From: Streptomyces lasiicapitis
Lineage (GTDB): Bacteria; Actinomycetota; Actinomycetes; Streptomycetales; Streptomycetaceae
Direction of reading: 5' to 3'
Assembly: GCF_014646335.1 (NCBI RefSeq)
Contig: NZ_BMNG01000020.1
Coordinates: forward strand, 62,001 to 126,000
DNA length: 64,000 nucleotides
Shown here: piece by piece, positions 1-7,698 of the stretch
Position numbering within the stretch: the stretch's first letter is position 1
How the letters are laid out: every line of letters starts with the position of its first letter
The notes under the pieces: model-generated
What the model was told of the DNA's origin: nothing
Seen by the model: the letters and a program-made list of their open reading frames with translations, nothing else
The model's database searches: none
Made by a program: the position numbers and the translations under genes

Positions 1-129
1 TGCCTCGAAGTCAACGATGCCCACCGCGAGGTGAGTGTCCCGGTCCGCGACAGCAAGAACCCCCACGGCCCCGCCGTCCTCTTCGGCGCCCCCGCCTGGA
101 ACGCGTTCCTCGCCTACCTGTCCAGGTAG
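1..129 (+). CDS. DUF397 domain protein, C-terminal part (start outside window)
   Basis: Only the last 42 codons are visible. They run from CLEV through VPVRDSKNPHGP to an APAWNAF ending, which is the usual DUF397 signature. DUF397 proteins are small (60-80 aa) actinobacterial proteins, normally encoded next to an XRE regulator with a DUF5753 C-terminus and thought to act with it; the biochemical role is unknown. The last 16 codons lie in a 97-bp segment that recurs at 3839-3935. The stop codon overlaps, on the opposite strand, a remnant of a LuxR-type regulator 3' end. Family call is secure; the upstream partner lies outside the window. Confidence 0.85.
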   Translation, partial: CLEVNDAHREVSVPVRDSKNPHGPAVLFGAPAWNAFLAYLSR

Positions 130-174
130 GCCAGCACAGCCAGCACCCGCCGGTTGGCGGACTCCGACGGGGGC
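78..174. repeat. 97-bp direct repeat, left copy
   Basis: Matches 3839-3935 at 94 of 97 positions (differences at 133, 135 and 147). It holds the last 16 codons plus stop of the DUF397 gene and, on the minus strand, the last 20 codons of the LuxR response regulator whose complete gene begins at 4519. Read as that regulator, all three differences are synonymous (ESANRRVLAVLAYLDR kept). The match ends abruptly at both sides. Confidence 0.95.
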
Positions 175-263
175 GCGGCCCAGGCGGCGAAACTCTGGGT
201 TCCGCGGTTTCGGGAGCACTGCTATGCCTGATCGGCTCGCGCGGGGCGGCACGGAGAGCCCCC

Positions 264-1238
264 TTACTGCTGGGACAGAGAGGGGAGCTCGTTGACGCCG
301 ACGTTGGCCAGGTTGTCGATGACGGACGGGTCATGGGTGGAAGCCATTCCCGGTTTGGCCTCGGCTACCACGGCTGGAGAGAACACCATGCCACTGGGTC
401 CGCCCTCTACGGCGGTGATCTCGAAGGTGTAGGAGCCTTTGCGGCCTGCCTCCAGCGGCCGGTCACGGTCGCACTCGACGACCTGCGGGATCAGCGGGTC
501 GGGATCGTCCAGCAGCAGTCGGCAGGCGCGTGGAAGCGGTTTCTCGCTGAAGTTGACGAAGAAGGGGGTGACGTAGACCAGGCGCACCGGGTCGACCGTG
601 GCGTCGGGGCCCTGGTTGCCGTAGGTGAATGTCTGTTCGGCCCTTTCGTCCGGGGCCACGGCTGGGGATGTGTAGCTGAGGTGGACGTTGGCGCGGTGGC
701 CTGTGATGTTCGGAGGCGCGCTCCGGCGGATCGCGGCGTCGGGGACGTTGTAGTTGTCGCTGAAGTTCGTCTCCGGATCGGCCTCCACATCCGGCGAGAC
801 CAGGGCGGCTCCGTAGACGGAGCCGACGAGGTTCGTCTTGGTCGCGCTCAGGGTGAAGTCGACTTTGAACTTCTTCCCCGGGCCCAGTCCCTTGGGGACA
901 GCGCACTCCATGATTTCCGGCACGAGCGGATCCGGGTTGCGCAGCTTGCGCTGGCAGCCCTTGGGTACGGAGGCGAAGTTGAAGTACGTCGGCGTCACGT
1001 ACACCAGGCGTCCCGGCTCCGTGGTCGCCCGCTTGCCTTGGTTGACGACCGTGAACGTCTGCTTCCCCGAGCCCTGGGGGGCGACGGACAGGTTCGTGAC
1101 ATCCAGGGCCAGATCCACCGGTGCGGCGGGTGTCCTCTCCGCGACTGCCTGGCGACCCTGTGCGGCTGCCACGGTGGAACCGGCCAGGAGAAGGGCGAGG
1201 GCGGACACGCCCAGGGTCTTGTGGGTGTGGAGGTTCAA
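264..1238 (-). CDS. Secreted protein with two tandem Cys-pair repeat domains
   Basis: The 324-aa product starts at a TTG, with no clear Shine-Dalgarno site. It has a signal-peptide-like N-terminus: a Lys near residue 7, a hydrophobic stretch at about 9-23, then VAAAQG. Two homologous domains follow, about residues 42-165 and 178-300. Each holds LVYVTP, a Cys, a (N/D)PDPL(V/I)P segment and EC, so each probably has one disulphide. The pattern resembles extracellular DUF11/CARDB-type beta-sandwich repeats, though I cannot assign the family. It has no sorting signal or C-terminal membrane helix, so it is probably released. It is downstream of, and on the same strand as, the KSIII/SDR pair after a 241-bp gap, so it may have its own promoter. 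Confidence 0.7.
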   Translation of the reverse strand: MNLHTHKTLGVSALALLLAGSTVAAAQGRQAVAERTPAAPVDLALDVTNLSVAPQGSGKQTFTVVNQGKRATTEPGRLVYVTPTYFNFASVPKGCQRKLRNPDPLVPEIMECAVPKGLGPGKKFKVDFTLSATKTNLVGSVYGAALVSPDVEADPETNFSDNYNVPDAAIRRSAPPNITGHRANVHLSYTSPAVAPDERAEQTFTYGNQGPDATVDPVRLVYVTPFFVNFSEKPLPRACRLLLDDPDPLIPQVVECDRDRPLEAGRKGSYTFEITAVEGGPSGMVFSPAVVAEAKPGMASTHDPSVIDNLANVGVNELPSLSQQ

Positions 1239-1479
1239 GTGATGATCCGATCGCAGGGAGGGATGGTTTCGGGACCAGATGAAACAGATATCCCTTGCCC
1301 TCCCCTTACGGTCGATATGCAGGTGTTGCCCCGAACGCCGGGTGGTACACGGCGCGCGGCGCGGCGTGCTCGGCCCCGGCCGCGCCCGGGTGGGGCTTGG
1401 CTGTCAGGAGACTTGCCGTCCCCCGGGGCGAAAGGCTCTTGCTCGGGGCGGGTTCGCTGCGGGTTTCGCGCACGGCGTT

Positions 1480-2529
1480 TCAGGCGCGGGGGGAGCGGGC
1501 GCATGCTTCGACGGCCAGACTGGACCAGGTATACCCTGCGCCCACATTGACGATCAGAGCGACCTCCCCGCTCTCCAGGAGTCGAAGCTCGCGCAGCGAC
1601 GCCATGTTGGCGAGGACATCGCCGGGGCCCAGGTGGCCGCTGTTCCGGCCCAGTTCCAGGATCTCGGCCCCCACCAGCTCTCCGATCACCTCGGCGTACG
1701 TCTCCTGGAGGTGCCTGTGCCCCAGGCGGGGCAGGAGCACTGCACGCAGCCGGCGGTCTCGGGGGCCAAGTCCTGCCCCTTTCAGGCTTTCTCTGATCAC
1801 ATGCGCCAGCCGGGTGCGGCTGGCGTGAGCGAACTTTTCGGGGCCGTGGGCGCGCACATACGCCGCCTTGGTCCGCCGGATGTCCACCTGGTCGCCGTAC
1901 CACCGCGAGACCGGCGCGAACGGGTCGTCCCCGCGGTGCATCCCTTCCAGTTCGGGGGCCGCGGCCGTCGCGAGGGACAACAGCAGCAGTTCGTCCGCCG
2001 CGGGATCCGGCTGGTGCAGCAGGACCGCCGTGCCGCTGTCGCCGTAGGCGATCCCGTAGTCCCCGCGCCAACGGTCGAAGCCCTCTGCGGGAAACCGGTC
2101 TGCCGCGGTCACCAGCACATACCCCGAATCCGGACGTGCCGCCAAGTGATCAGCCGCCAGTTCGAGCGCCATCGCCGCGCCGTTGCAGGCTTGCTGGACC
2201 CCGACCGGGAGGGCCTTCACCGCGCCGAGCTCCGAGGCCAGGTAGTGCGCCGGCGACCAGACCTCGTGTCCCTGGAAATGCATCCAGGCGTGCATCAGCA
2301 GCCCGACGCGCTCAGGTGCGCAGTGCGCCCGCCGCAGCACCGCGCGCGCGGCGCGCACCGCCATCTCAGGGGCCGAATCCACCGCGGCCACGGGAAGTTC
2401 CGTATAGCGCATGGCCTCGGCCGCGCCGGCGTCGACGCGTCCAGCCGCCACCGCGTCCTGGACGCGATCCCGATCCGGCGGGAACCACGAAACCACCGCG
2501 GCGATGCCCAGCGGCAGGCGGTTCCTCAC
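1480..2529 (-). CDS. Ketoacyl-ACP synthase III-like (FabH superfamily) enzyme
   Basis: This 349-aa protein has the thiolase-fold layout of FabH. The nucleophile is probably Cys115 in QQACNGAAMALELA, and the first histidine lies in the LGHRHLQET segment. Where FabH has an Asn in an NTSAAS-type loop, this protein has NSGHLGPGDVLAN. Some KSIII-like acyltransferases of specialised metabolism use Cys-His-Asp, so it may transfer an acyl group rather than prime fatty acid synthesis; that is inference. The GTG start overlaps the stop of the SDR by 4 bp (GTGA), indicating translational coupling. No acyl carrier protein or larger biosynthetic cluster is visible nearby. The substrate cannot be predicted. 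Confidence 0.8.
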   Translation of the reverse strand: MRNRLPLGIAAVVSWFPPDRDRVQDAVAAGRVDAGAAEAMRYTELPVAAVDSAPEMAVRAARAVLRRAHCAPERVGLLMHAWMHFQGHEVWSPAHYLASELGAVKALPVGVQQACNGAAMALELAADHLAARPDSGYVLVTAADRFPAEGFDRWRGDYGIAYGDSGTAVLLHQPDPAADELLLLSLATAAAPELEGMHRGDDPFAPVSRWYGDQVDIRRTKAAYVRAHGPEKFAHASRTRLAHVIRESLKGAGLGPRDRRLRAVLLPRLGHRHLQETYAEVIGELVGAEILELGRNSGHLGPGDVLANMASLRELRLLESGEVALIVNVGAGYTWSSLAVEACARSPRA

Positions 2530-3284
2530 GACCAGGCCCCGGTACTTTCCTGCGACCCCTCACGGTGTACGAGGGTCGTGGTCGCCTGATCCACCGATTG
2601 GATCCGCAGATGGTCGACATTGACATGCGAAGGACGCGACGCAGCCCATCCGATGGCCTCGGCGACGTCCTCGGCGGCCAGCGGGGTCATTCCCGCGTAC
2701 ACGGCATCCGCGCGGCTCCGGTCCCCGCCGAACCGGACGAGGGCGAACTCGGTACGCACGTGCCCTGGCGCGATCTCGGTCAGCCGTACACCGGTACCCA
2801 GGAGCTCCTGCCGCAGCGCCCCGGCCACTCCTCGCACCGCGAACTTCGCCGCGTTGTAGCCCGCTCCGCCCGCGTACGGCTGGTATCCGGCGATGGAACC
2901 CACGAGGATGACGTGTCCGGCCGGTGCGGTCTTCAGGGCCGGTGACAGGGTGCGGATCATCCGCATCGTCCCGAGCACATTGACCTCATACATCCACCGC
3001 CACTCCGCGTCGTCGGCGTCCGCCACCTCTGAGAGCCCTAGGGCGCAGCCGGCGCTGTTCACCAGAAGGTCGCATTTCGGGACGTCGACGCAGAAGGACG
3101 CCACCGAGTCCCGGTCAGTGACGTCCAACGGAATGGCCTTCGCCCCCAGCGGAGCCGCCACGGAATGCAGACGGTCCATGCGGCGGGCCCCAAGGACCAG
3201 GGAGTAACCCGCGCGCGAGAGCACGCCTGCCGTGGCCGCCCCAATCCCGGAACTCGCACCTGCAACCACCGCGATCTTCGTCAT
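2526..3284 (-). CDS. Short-chain dehydrogenase/reductase
   Basis: This 252-aa classical SDR has the cofactor loop GASSGIG at residues 10-16, an NSAG motif and the catalytic pair Tyr143/Lys147 (YNAAK). ARRM after the second strand is compatible with NADPH preference. I chose the ATG at 3284 because a GGGGAG site lies 4 nt upstream and MTKIAVVAGASSGIG is a normal SDR start; the longer reading has no support. It is the first gene of a two-gene unit with the ketosynthase III-like gene and probably acts on the same pathway, for example on a ketoacyl product or an alcohol substrate. The substrate is unknown. Confidence 0.85.
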   Translation of the reverse strand: MTKIAVVAGASSGIGAATAGVLSRAGYSLVLGARRMDRLHSVAAPLGAKAIPLDVTDRDSVASFCVDVPKCDLLVNSAGCALGLSEVADADDAEWRWMYEVNVLGTMRMIRTLSPALKTAPAGHVILVGSIAGYQPYAGGAGYNAAKFAVRGVAGALRQELLGTGVRLTEIAPGHVRTEFALVRFGGDRSRADAVYAGMTPLAAEDVAEAIGWAASRPSHVNVDHLRIQSVDQATTTLVHREGSQESTGAWS

Positions 3285-3838
3285 GAACTCCCCGATTCGA
3301 GTTGTTACTGCCGACGATGCAATGCCTTTCCCAAAGCGTCCGGCTTTCCGGAGGCGACACGGGAGAGTGTGAATCCTTCCCGCCGACGCGCGCGCAGACG
3401 ACTGCCGTCCGGGGCAGGACCGATGGAGATCGCTGGAAGACCGGAGCGCCCTGTTCATGAGGGGTACAGGGAGTCCTGGCGGCAGGTTCCGTCATGCAGG
3501 CAGGTGGTGCTCCTGCGGCGAACGCAAGAACGCGCAGGACGCGATGGGACAGCGGGCCGCCCTGACCGGCCGGTCACTTAACACCCCTAGTGACTCACCT
3601 ACCGCGGTGACTGGCAAGAAAGGATACCCGGATGGCCGGTGTCAATCCGGCGCAGAGGCAAGGAGCGTTTCCGGCGCAATGGGACCCAGAGTGTGGCATC
3701 TCTGCCTCGTGGGAAATCCGGGCGTAAGGAACCCCGAGAGCCTGTGCAGGTGTCACCCGGCAGGTAGTTTCAGCAACCGGCAGCGCCGACTTCGCAGTCG
3801 TGCACGCGGAAATCACCGTTCCCGCAGGTGTCCGTGTG
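3285..3838. other. 554-bp noncoding stretch at right end of the candidate insertion
   Basis: I see no convincing gene here. The short frames present have no family resemblance and atypical composition. The stretch should hold the promoter of the minus-strand SDR gene near 3300-3350, where the sequence is visibly less GC-rich. Its right edge is the point where similarity to the left repeat stops (3838/3839). Confidence 0.5.
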
Positions 3839-3935
3839 CCTCTTCGGCGCCCCCGCCTGGAACGCGTTCCTCGCCTACCTGTCCAGGTAGGCCAATACAG
3901 CCAGCACGCGCCGGTTGGCGGACTCCGACGGGGGC
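3839..3935. repeat. 97-bp direct repeat, right copy
   Basis: This is the partner of 78-174. It contains the intact 3' end of the response regulator gene (stop at 3875-3877 on the minus strand) and an orphan 16-codon DUF397 tail plus stop on the plus strand. The upstream frame of that tail shows no further DUF397 similarity. Confidence 0.95.
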
Positions 3936-4519
3936 AAGGCCAGCTTCATGAAGATGTTGCTGACGTGCTTGGCCACGGCCTTCTCCGTCACGAACAGCGC
4001 TTCCGCGATGCCCGCGTTGGACATGCCCTGCGCCAGGCACTCCAAGACCTCGCGCTCGCGCGGCGTAAGGGAGTTGAGGGGTTCGTCGCGCGACTTGCCG
4101 GTGACGAGCTTGGACACCACCTCGGGGTCCATCGCCGTGCCGCCGCCCGCGACCCGGGCGATCGTCGCGATGAACTCCGCGCCGTTCGACACGCGTTCCT
4201 TCAGTACGTAGCCGACGCCCTCCGAGCCCGTGGCCAGCAACTCATGGGCGTACAAAGGCTCCACGTACTGCGAGAGCAGGAGGATGGGCAGGCCAGGGAC
4301 CTCCGTCCGGGCCGACACCGCCGCGCGCAGGCCCTCGTCGGTGAAGTCCGGCGGGAGCCGGACGTCGACGACGGCGACGTCCGGCTTCAGGTCGATGAGG
4401 GCGCGGCGCAGCTCGGGGCCGTTGTCGACGGCCGCCACGACCTCGTGGCCGAAGGCCTGGAGGAGGCGGGTGACGCCGTCCCTCAGGAGGAAGTGGTCTT
4501 CGGCGAGGACAACTCGCAC
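3875..4519 (-). CDS. LuxR/NarL-family response regulator
   Basis: This 214-aa regulator has a receiver domain at 1-120 with Asp8 in the acidic pocket and Asp52 (AVVDVRLPP) as phosphoacceptor. A LuxR helix-turn-helix follows at about 148-205 (LTPREREVLECLAQGMSNAGIAEAL, quoted in part). The GTG at 4519 was chosen because the receiver fold begins there and GGAG lies 6 nt upstream. It overlaps the 3' end of the kinase gene by 37 bp, so the two are co-expressed and form a cognate pair. Its last 20 codons are duplicated at 114-174, beyond the candidate insertion. Target genes are unknown. Confidence 0.9.
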   Translation of the reverse strand: MRVVLAEDHFLLRDGVTRLLQAFGHEVVAAVDNGPELRRALIDLKPDVAVVDVRLPPDFTDEGLRAAVSARTEVPGLPILLLSQYVEPLYAHELLATGSEGVGYVLKERVSNGAEFIATIARVAGGGTAMDPEVVSKLVTGKSRDEPLNSLTPREREVLECLAQGMSNAGIAEALFVTEKAVAKHVSNIFMKLALPPSESANRRVLAVLAYLDR

Positions 4520-5769
4520 GGCAGCTCCATCGTCAGCAGGGTCGGGCCGCCCGGCGGGCTGCTCACGGCGAGGACGCCGTCGAAGTGGGCGAGACGCCGC
4601 TCCACGCCGAGCAGACCGGTCCCCGCCGACACGTCGGCGCCGCCCTGCCCGTCGTCGGCCACGGACACCCGCAGCGCCCCGGCCTCGTACCGCAGGTCGA
4701 TCCAGCACCGCTCGGCCTCGGAGTGCTTGGCCGCGTTGGTGAGCAGCTCCGACACGGCGAAGTACATCGCCGACTCGACGGGCGGTTCGGGGCGGGCCGG
4801 CAGGTCGATGACGACCTCGGTCCGCAGCGGGCTGATCATCGCCAGGGAGCGTACGGCATCGGCGAGACCGCGGTCCGCGAGGATCGGCGGGTGGATGCCC
4901 TTGACCAGGTCACGGAGCTCCTTGAGGGCGGCCGTCGAGGACTCGCGGGCCTCGATGAGCAGGTCGCGGACGGCCTCCGGCTCGGTCTCCAGGAGGTGCT
5001 CGGCCGCGTTCAGGGTCATGCCCATCGCCACCAGGCGTGCCTGCGCGCCGTCGTGCAGGTCCCGCTCGATGCGGCGGATCTCGGACATCTGCGTGTCCAC
5101 GGCGTCGGTGCGGGTGGACTTGAGGTGCTCCACGCGGGCGGCGAGGAGTTCGGTCTCGCTGGGCGCGAGCAGCGTACGCAGGTAGCGGGCGTGCACTTTC
5201 AGTGCGCGCGGGGCCGCCCAGAACACCGAGAGGGGCAGGCACGCGGCGCCCAGCACCCCCGCGAGCGTCGCCGTCGCCGGGTCGCCGACCGGGATGAACA
5301 GGAACCACATGCTGTCCCACTCGGTCGACAGCTCCGTGCCGACCGCCGCCGTCCACAGGCCCCACACCCCGGTCAGGAGCAGCACCAGCGGGCCCGCGGC
5401 GATCGTGCCGCCCGCGTACGCGTCGATGTGCGCCCAACGCCAGTCCCGGTGCACCTGGTTGCCCTTGTCGAGGAGCTGCGCGCGCAACGCCTTCGCCTGG
5501 CCGGCGCCGGTGGGCGGCAACTCCGCGTACACGGCCGGGATGTCGACACCCGTCCACTGGGCGGCGTACGCCCGTTGCCGGTCCGCGAGCGCGCGGACCT
5601 GGCGGACCGTGCCCGGCAGCAGCTTCAGGCCCAGCGGGCCACGCAGCATCGACGAGACCGTGAGGAGCCACATCGACAGCCAGAACGCGCGGTGCGAGAG
5701 GACCCAGAGGGTCAGGGTGCGGCGGAAGGCCTTGCATGCCTTGGCCTGTCGTGTGCGCTTGCTCTTCAT
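4483..5769 (-). CDS. Membrane sensor histidine kinase (HisKA_3/NarL type)
   Basis: This 428-aa kinase has one hydrophobic segment near residues 22-50, a 60-residue hydrophilic stretch, then two further membrane segments (about 125-145 and 160-190). The cytoplasmic part follows with the dimerisation motif ERDLHDGAQARL (His239 as phosphorylation site), the N-box SELLTNAAKHS and a GxGL-type G-box. It phosphorylates the overlapping downstream LuxR-type regulator. The ligand is unknown; the short loop after the first helix is the only sizeable external region. The ATG start gives a basic cytoplasmic N-terminus (KSKRTRQAK). Confidence 0.9.
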   Translation of the reverse strand: MKSKRTRQAKACKAFRRTLTLWVLSHRAFWLSMWLLTVSSMLRGPLGLKLLPGTVRQVRALADRQRAYAAQWTGVDIPAVYAELPPTGAGQAKALRAQLLDKGNQVHRDWRWAHIDAYAGGTIAAGPLVLLLTGVWGLWTAAVGTELSTEWDSMWFLFIPVGDPATATLAGVLGAACLPLSVFWAAPRALKVHARYLRTLLAPSETELLAARVEHLKSTRTDAVDTQMSEIRRIERDLHDGAQARLVAMGMTLNAAEHLLETEPEAVRDLLIEARESSTAALKELRDLVKGIHPPILADRGLADAVRSLAMISPLRTEVVIDLPARPEPPVESAMYFAVSELLTNAAKHSEAERCWIDLRYEAGALRVSVADDGQGGADVSAGTGLLGVERRLAHFDGVLAVSSPPGGPTLLTMELPCELSSPKTTSS

Positions 5770-5841
5770 GTACGCATTATGGAAAGCGGGGTGGCTGGAA
5801 GGCAGTGGTAAAAACTCCCCTCTTCGGGAGCGGATACGTGC

Positions 5842-6666
5842 CTACGTGAGGCGGGCCAGCCAGTCCCGTACCGCCGCGTTGAACTCCTCCGGGCGTTCCA
5901 GGTTCGGCAGGTGTGCCGCGCGCTCGATCACGGTCAGGCGGGAGTCCGGGATCGCCGCGTGCATCGCCTCCGCGTCCGCCACCGGCGTGTACGTGTCGTC
6001 TCGGCCCACGACCACCAGGGACGGGACCGTGACCTTCGGCAGCACCTGGCTGTAGTCGGGGCGATCGGCGCGGGCGCGCAGGGCCGCGGCGGCGCCCTGC
6101 GGCGGGGCCGCGAGCATCATGCGGAGCACGTGTGCGGCGGCCTCCGGGTTGTAGGCCGCCGCCATCTTGTGCAGCACCTCGTCCGCGTACCCCTTCATGC
6201 CCTCCGCGAGGAGCCGCTCGGCCGTCTCGCGGCGGAACGCCTTCCCTGCCTCCGTGTCCACCGCCGGGGACGTGTCGGCGAGCAGCAGCCCCGCGATCCG
6301 CTCCGGGAAACGGGCGTACGCGTCCATCGCGATCTGACCGCCCATGGACACGCCGCCCAGCGCGCAGCGCGCCACGCCCAGGTGGTCCAGGAGGGCCTCC
6401 AGGTCGCGGGCGAAGTCCCCGAAGTCCGTGACCGGTGGGGTGGACGGGGCGGCTGAATCGCCGTAGCCGCGCAGGTCGAAGGTGATGACGCGGTGCGTGC
6501 CCGCGAGCGCGGCGACCTGCGGGTGCCAGAGGGAGCGGTCGAAGGGGTGGCCGTGTACGAGGACGAGGGGGACGGCCGGGTCGATGTCGGGGTCGTCGTG
6601 GCCGCCGCGGCCGACGTGGTCGTCGTACGCGAGGTGGATTCCGTTGCTGAGCTGTGCAGTTGGCAT
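5842..6666 (-). CDS. Alpha/beta hydrolase
   Basis: This 274-aa hydrolase has all the elements of the fold: an HGHPFDRSLW oxyanion region, DLRGYGDS, a GVSMGG nucleophile elbow with the catalytic Ser, the acid in VVVGRDDTYTPV and the histidine in ERAAHLPNLERP. It resembles 3-oxoadipate enol-lactonase and related C-C or ester hydrolases, but the neighbours give no substrate clue. It lies 43 bp downstream of a second hydrolase on the same strand, so the two may form one transcript. Confidence 0.85.
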   Translation of the reverse strand: MPTAQLSNGIHLAYDDHVGRGGHDDPDIDPAVPLVLVHGHPFDRSLWHPQVAALAGTHRVITFDLRGYGDSAAPSTPPVTDFGDFARDLEALLDHLGVARCALGGVSMGGQIAMDAYARFPERIAGLLLADTSPAVDTEAGKAFRRETAERLLAEGMKGYADEVLHKMAAAYNPEAAAHVLRMMLAAPPQGAAAALRARADRPDYSQVLPKVTVPSLVVVGRDDTYTPVADAEAMHAAIPDSRLTVIERAAHLPNLERPEEFNAAVRDWLARLT

Positions 6667-6709
6667 GGGGTCAGGCTAGGCGGGGCCTGCGCAGGTCCCC
6701 CGGCGGGGC

Positions 6710-7621
6710 TCAGCGCTTCAAGAGCTCCCGCAGCGCCGCCGTGACCTCGTCCGGCGCCTCCTCCGCCATGAAGTGGCCGCACGACACGGTGCGGTGCGCG
6801 AGGTCCGGGGCCCAGCGGCGCCACAGCTCCTCCGCGTCGAAGCCGAGGGCCGCGCCCCAGTCCTGCTGGAGGACGGTGACCGGCATCCGCAGGGCGTTCC
6901 CGGCGAGGCGGTCCGCCGTGTCGTGCTCGACGTCCACGAAGGCCGAGGCGCGGTAGTCCGCGACGATCGACGGGACCGCCTCGCGGCACGCCCTCAGGTA
7001 CGCGGCCCGCACGTCGGCGGGCATGGCCTCCGGCGACTGCGACCACAGGTCGAGGAAGTGGCCGAAGAAGGCGTCCGGGTCCGCGGAGATCATCCGTTCC
7101 GGGAGGCCGGGCGGCTGCGCCATCAGGTACAGGTGGAAGCCGATGGCCGCCGTCGTGCCGCGCAGGACGTCCCACATGTCCAGGGTCGGCAGGACGTCCA
7201 GGGACGCCAGGTGGGTGACCGCGTCCGGGTGGTCGAGGCCCGCCCGGATCGCGACCAGTGCGCCCCGGTCGTGCCCCGCGAGCGCGAACCGCTCGTGCCC
7301 GAGGGCGCGGGCCAGGGCCACCACGTCGGCGGCCATGGTCCGCTTGGCGTACGTCTGCCCGTCCGCCGTCTCCGCCGGCTTGCCACTCGCCCCGTAACCG
7401 CGCAGGTCGGGGCAGATCACGTGGTGGTCGGCGGCGAGGTCCTGCGCCACGTGGCGCCACATGAGGTGGGTCTGGGGGAAGCCGTGCAGGAGGACGACGG
7501 GGGTGGCGTCGGGGTCACCTCCGACGGCCGCGTTCAGGTGGACGCCGGCGTCGGCCACGGGGAGGTGGTGGTAGGTGAAGCCCGGGATGCGGGGTTCCTC
7601 GCGGAGTTCGTTCGTTGTCAT
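6710..7621 (-). CDS. Alpha/beta hydrolase of the haloalkane dehalogenase / epoxide hydrolase type
   Basis: This 303-aa protein carries HGFPQTHLMWRHV, DLRGYGASGKP and GHDRGA. In the last motif an Asp replaces the usual Ser nucleophile, as in fluoroacetate dehalogenases and epoxide hydrolases. The base is the His of SCGHFMAEEAPDEV. The second Arg that holds fluoroacetate in characterised dehalogenases (DRGAR) is Leu here, so fluoroacetate is not a safe prediction. I prefer the ATG at 7621 over an upstream TTG. It is divergent from the SARP gene at 7699, with heptamer repeats between them, and could be under that regulator's control. Confidence 0.85.
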   Translation of the reverse strand: MTTNELREEPRIPGFTYHHLPVADAGVHLNAAVGGDPDATPVVLLHGFPQTHLMWRHVAQDLAADHHVICPDLRGYGASGKPAETADGQTYAKRTMAADVVALARALGHERFALAGHDRGALVAIRAGLDHPDAVTHLASLDVLPTLDMWDVLRGTTAAIGFHLYLMAQPPGLPERMISADPDAFFGHFLDLWSQSPEAMPADVRAAYLRACREAVPSIVADYRASAFVDVEHDTADRLAGNALRMPVTVLQQDWGAALGFDAEELWRRWAPDLAHRTVSCGHFMAEEAPDEVTAALRELLKR

Positions 7622-7640
7622 GGGATCAGCCTGCGGGCTG

Positions 7641-7658
7641 TGGATCAGCAATGGATCA
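7641..7658. promoter_or_regulatory. Heptamer direct repeat with 11-bp period, possible SARP site
   Basis: TGGATCA occurs at 7641-7647 and again at 7652-7658, exactly 11 bp apart; a related GGGATCA is at 7622-7628. SARP-family activators bind heptamer direct repeats of this spacing. The site lies between the divergent hydrolase start (7621) and the SARP start (7699). Binding by this SARP is inferred. Confidence 0.4.
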
Positions 7659-7698
7659 GTAGCGGGTCCGTGCAGGTGAGGGGAGGTACGTTGAGGCC

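Larger units (their letters stand above)
175..3838. mobile_element. Candidate inserted segment between 97-bp direct repeats
   Basis: This 3.66-kb segment lies between two 97-bp near-identical repeats. Left of it the DUF397 gene keeps its 3' end; right of it the response regulator keeps its own. That is the arrangement left when an element integrates in a gene 3' end and duplicates the target. The cargo is all on the minus strand: SDR, ketosynthase III-like and a secreted protein. No integrase, transposase or origin is visible, so it may be a remnant, a cargo-only unit or a product of homologous recombination. The noncoding part near 3300 looks less GC-rich by eye than the neighbouring genes. 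Confidence 0.55.

Noticed and set aside
3595..3816. 73-residue minus-strand open frame in the insertion's noncoding end
   Set aside because: No ribosome binding site, no recognisable domain, Cys/Ala-rich random-like composition.
3800..3890. Orphan DUF397 tail as a second gene
   Set aside because: Only the 16 codons inside the duplicated segment resemble DUF397; the frame upstream does not, so it is a repeat fragment.
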